DNA from: CAHJXF01 sp038254545
Lineage (GTDB): Bacteria > Pseudomonadota > Gammaproteobacteria > Burkholderiales > Burkholderiaceae_D
Direction of reading: 5' to 3'
Assembly: GCA_038254545.1 (NCBI GenBank)
Contig: JBBSGB010000018.1
Location: 1 to 64,000, forward strand
DNA: 64,000 nucleotides
A program made the translations under genes and the position numbers. The notes below the pieces were generated by a model. The model was not told where the DNA came from. It saw only the letters and a list, made by a program, of their open reading frames with translations, and did no database searches. This document shows positions 62,219-64,000 of the stretch, one piece after another (the stretch's first letter is position 1; each line of letters opens with the position of its first letter).

Positions 62219-62851
62219 TCACGGCTGCGGCGGATCGCTATCGGCCACACGACGGGGAAAGCGCCTCGGGCGTTTGGGCCGGCGCGTGCGCGCGAGGATC
62301 TTCGGATACGCACGGCGCATGTAGTACAGCATCGACCACACCGTCAGCAGCGCCGCGATCCAGATCAGGCGCGTACCGACGAAGTGCGAATCGAAAACGA
62401 AGAACCAGTCGTCATAGAGCAGCATCGGAATCGCGACCATCTGCGCGATGGTCTTGATCTTTCCCAGCCAGTGCACCGTCATGCTCTTGCCGGCGCCGAG
62501 TTGCGCCATCCATTCGCGCAGCGCCGAGATCGCGATCTCGCGGCCGATGATGACGAGCGCGATCAGCACGTTGATGCGGCTCAACCACAACAGGATCAAG
62601 AGCGCCGCGGTCACCATCAACTTGTCGGCGACCGGATCGAGGAAGGCACCGAACGACGAGGTCTGGTTCCAGCGTCGCGCCAGCCAGCCGTCGAGCCAGT
62701 CGGTGAGCGCGGCGACCACGAAGATCACCGTCGCCGTCGTGTTCTTTTCCGCGCCGGTCAACCACGCGTCGGGCAGGTAGAACACACCGACCACCAGAGG
62801 GATCAGGAGGATGCGCAGCCAAGTGAGGAGAATCGGGAGGTTGGTCGGCAT
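62219..62851 (-). CDS. pgsA: CDP-diacylglycerol--glycerol-3-phosphate 3-phosphatidyltransferase
   Basis: A 210-aa inner-membrane enzyme making phosphatidylglycerophosphate, the first step to PG and cardiolipin. The CDP-alcohol phosphotransferase motif is complete: DWLDGWLARRWNQTSSFGAF (in part) with the trailing LDPVADKL aspartates. N-terminal MPTNLPILLTWLRILLIPLVV is the usual start, so ATG 62851 is chosen over a longer frame from 62968. A TATAAT -10 box for this gene is at 62928-62933 on the minus strand. Confidence 0.96.
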   Translation of the reverse strand: MPTNLPILLTWLRILLIPLVVGVFYLPDAWLTGAEKNTTATVIFVVAALTDWLDGWLARRWNQTSSFGAFLDPVADKLMVTAALLILLWLSRINVLIALVIIGREIAISALREWMAQLGAGKSMTVHWLGKIKTIAQMVAIPMLLYDDWFFVFDSHFVGTRLIWIAALLTVWSMLYYMRRAYPKILARTRRPKRPRRFPRRVADSDPPQP

Positions 62852-62927
62852 GGCCGTCGCTGGCTCAGGGCGCGCGTGCAATGATGTCGGAAGACCACGT
62901 CGCATCGCGCACATGCGCGGACTCCGG

Positions 62928-62953
62928 ATTATAACGATGCCCTGCGGTAGAAT
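62928..62953. promoter_or_regulatory. Overlapping divergent promoters of pgsA and fdxA
   Basis: On the minus strand TATAAT (62933-62928) reads toward pgsA; on the plus strand TAGAAT (62948-62953) reads toward fdxA. The -10 boxes are only 14 bases apart, so polymerases would compete. Neither has a strong -35. Confidence 0.45.
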
Positions 62954-63026
62954 CGCGCCTCGCTTCATTGCACGGCTTTATTCATCGCTTCACCGCACTA
63001 CGCTCATCGCGTTCCGGAGTTTCCGC

Positions 63027-63350
63027 ATGACGCACGTCGTCACCGAGTCCTGCATCAAATGCCGCTATACCGATTGCGTCGACGTCTGCCCCGTCGACTG
63101 CTTTCGCGAGGGTCCCAATTTTCTTGCGATCGATCCCGATGAATGCATCGATTGCGCGGTGTGTATTCCCGAGTGTCCGGTCAACGCCATCTTCGCGGAG
63201 GAAGACGTGCCGAGCGACCAGAAGCAGTTCATCCCGATCAACGTCGAGTTGGCGAAGGGCTGGCCGAGCATCACGCGCATGAAGCCGCATTTTTCCGACG
63301 CCGATCAGTGGAAAGACGTGAAGGAAAAAATCCAGTTCCTGGAGAAGTGA
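63027..63350 (+). CDS. fdxA: Seven-iron ferredoxin FdxA
   Basis: A 107-aa 7Fe ferredoxin. Cysteines 9, 17 and 50 would hold the 3Fe-4S cluster and 21, 40, 43 and 46 the 4Fe-4S cluster, matching the Azotobacter FdI pattern shifted by one; Cys25 is the extra free cysteine. The C-terminal half has the usual HFSDADQWKDVKEKIQFLEK helix. GGAG precedes ATG 63027. fpr follows 46 bases later, so the likely electron partner is the ferredoxin-NADP reductase. Confidence 0.96.
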   Translation: MTHVVTESCIKCRYTDCVDVCPVDCFREGPNFLAIDPDECIDCAVCIPECPVNAIFAEEDVPSDQKQFIPINVELAKGWPSITRMKPHFSDADQWKDVKEKIQFLEK

Positions 63351-63396
63351 GCATGGGCCCGCGCCGATCGCTTGCGCGCAATCGGCCGCAAGTTGC

Positions 63397-64000
63397 ATGA
63401 GCGCCGACGATAGCTCGCAGGAAGTCGCGATCCTCTGGCGCCGCGACTGGGCGTCTCATCTGTTCTCGTTTCGGGTCTCGCGACCTGAGGGTCTCGGATT
63501 CGTGCCGGGCCAGTTCGTCCGGCTCGGCGTTGCAGGCGGCGATGGCGCGATGGTGTGGCGCGCCTACTCGGTCGCCTCGAGCCCCGACGCGCCCTACCTC
63601 GAGTTCTATTCCATCGTTGTTCCCGACGGTCCGTTCTCGCAACCGCTCGCCAAGCGCGGCGTCGGCGACGCGCTCAGGATCGATGGCAGCGTCTATGGTT
63701 TCCTGCGGACCGACCGCTTCAGGGGCGGCAAGCACTTGTGGCTGCTTGCGACCGGGACGGGAATCGCGCCTTTCATGTCCATGCTCGAAGACGACGCGGT
63801 CCACAACGCCTACGAAGCCATCGTCGTCGTGCACAGCGTCGGCGTGCAAGCCGAGCTCGCGTATCGCGAAGAGCTCGAGGCGTGGGCGAAGGGCCTTCGC
63901 ACACGACTTCCTGCGCAGGGCCGCGCGCAGCTCCACTACGTGCCGACGCTCACGCGCGAAAGCGGCACGGGCCTGCGGCACGGGCGCATCACGACCCAAC
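63397..64000 (+). CDS. fpr: Ferredoxin--NADP reductase (3' end outside window)
   Basis: The frame from ATG 63397 (MSADDSSQEVAILWRRDW) stays open to the window end, giving 201 codons of an FPR-type flavoenzyme of about 255 aa. The FAD motif RAYSVASSPD (about 52-61), the C-terminal-side NADP motif LLATGTGIAPFMSML (about 112-126) and VVVHSVG are present. It transfers electrons between NADPH and a ferredoxin or flavodoxin; the adjacent FdxA is the expected partner, as in Azotobacter. About 55 C-terminal residues are missing. Confidence 0.93.
   Translation, partial: MSADDSSQEVAILWRRDWASHLFSFRVSRPEGLGFVPGQFVRLGVAGGDGAMVWRAYSVASSPDAPYLEFYSIVVPDGPFSQPLAKRGVGDALRIDGSVYGFLRTDRFRGGKHLWLLATGTGIAPFMSMLEDDAVHNAYEAIVVVHSVGVQAELAYREELEAWAKGLRTRLPAQGRAQLHYVPTLTRESGTGLRHGRITTQ

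Overview
The window is about 64 kb of high-GC, gene-dense DNA from a betaproteobacterium. The strongest evidence is gene order. gyrA, a DUF2059 gene, serC, pheA, hisC, tyrA, aroA, cmk, rpsA, ihfB, lapA, lapB, ugd, hldE and hldD all lie on the minus strand in the order typical of Burkholderiales and relatives, with ompA-ubiG-gph on the other side of gyrA. The aerobic fatty-acid module (etfB-etfA-acyl-CoA dehydrogenase), the TRAP carboxylate transporter and the 3-hydroxybutyrate dehydrogenase fit an aerobic heterotroph that probably stores polyhydroxyalkanoate. I cannot name the genus. No tRNA, rRNA, CRISPR array, integrase or complete insertion sequence was seen.

Layout. Positions 1-4.7 kb hold a deacetylase (5' end cut by the window), etfBA and an acyl-CoA dehydrogenase. 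A near-perfect 20-bp palindrome overlies the candidate promoter of this set. Positions 4.7-9.2 kb hold a DedA-rhodanese fusion, a serine esterase, a MogA-like enzyme, DarP/YjgA and PmbA. Positions 9.3-13 kb hold a TRAP transporter whose binding protein converges on its two membrane subunits. Positions 13.1-17.7 kb hold two ECF sigma-factor loci: one with an anti-sigma-like membrane protein and a conserved exported protein, and one of the ECF42 type beside a DGPF/YCII gene broken by a single in-frame amber codon. Positions 17.7-22.7 kb hold argH, a divergent AlgZ/AlgR-type two-component pair and a three-gene cluster ending in a LigB-type dioxygenase. A ScyD-like propeller follows.

Positions 24-38 kb are the envelope and housekeeping cluster. 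hldD and hldE are separated by about 4 kb of oppositely oriented accessory genes (25.1-29.2 kb): an exported RidA, a truncated hydrolase, a LysE exporter, an acetyltransferase and a frameshifted lipoprotein. Two sequences flanking the truncated hydrolase resemble integron attC sites, so this looks like a decayed cassette insertion. Positions 38-48 kb hold a patatin/3-hydroxybutyrate dehydrogenase pair placed between aroA and tyrA, then the aromatic amino acid and serine genes and gyrA. AroA carries Leu97 and Thr101 where the E. coli enzyme has Thr and Pro. GyrA has Ala83.

Positions 48.6-56.4 kb hold an amidohydrolase (possibly leaderless), ompA, ubiG, gph and a giant DUF748 protein. A roughly 500-bp near-palindromic element (56367-56875) follows and supplies the last codons of a hydroxyacid dehydrogenase. 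Positions 57-64 kb hold an antiporter, a LuxR-type regulator, pncB-ispD, pgsA and divergent fdxA-fpr, with fpr cut by the window end.
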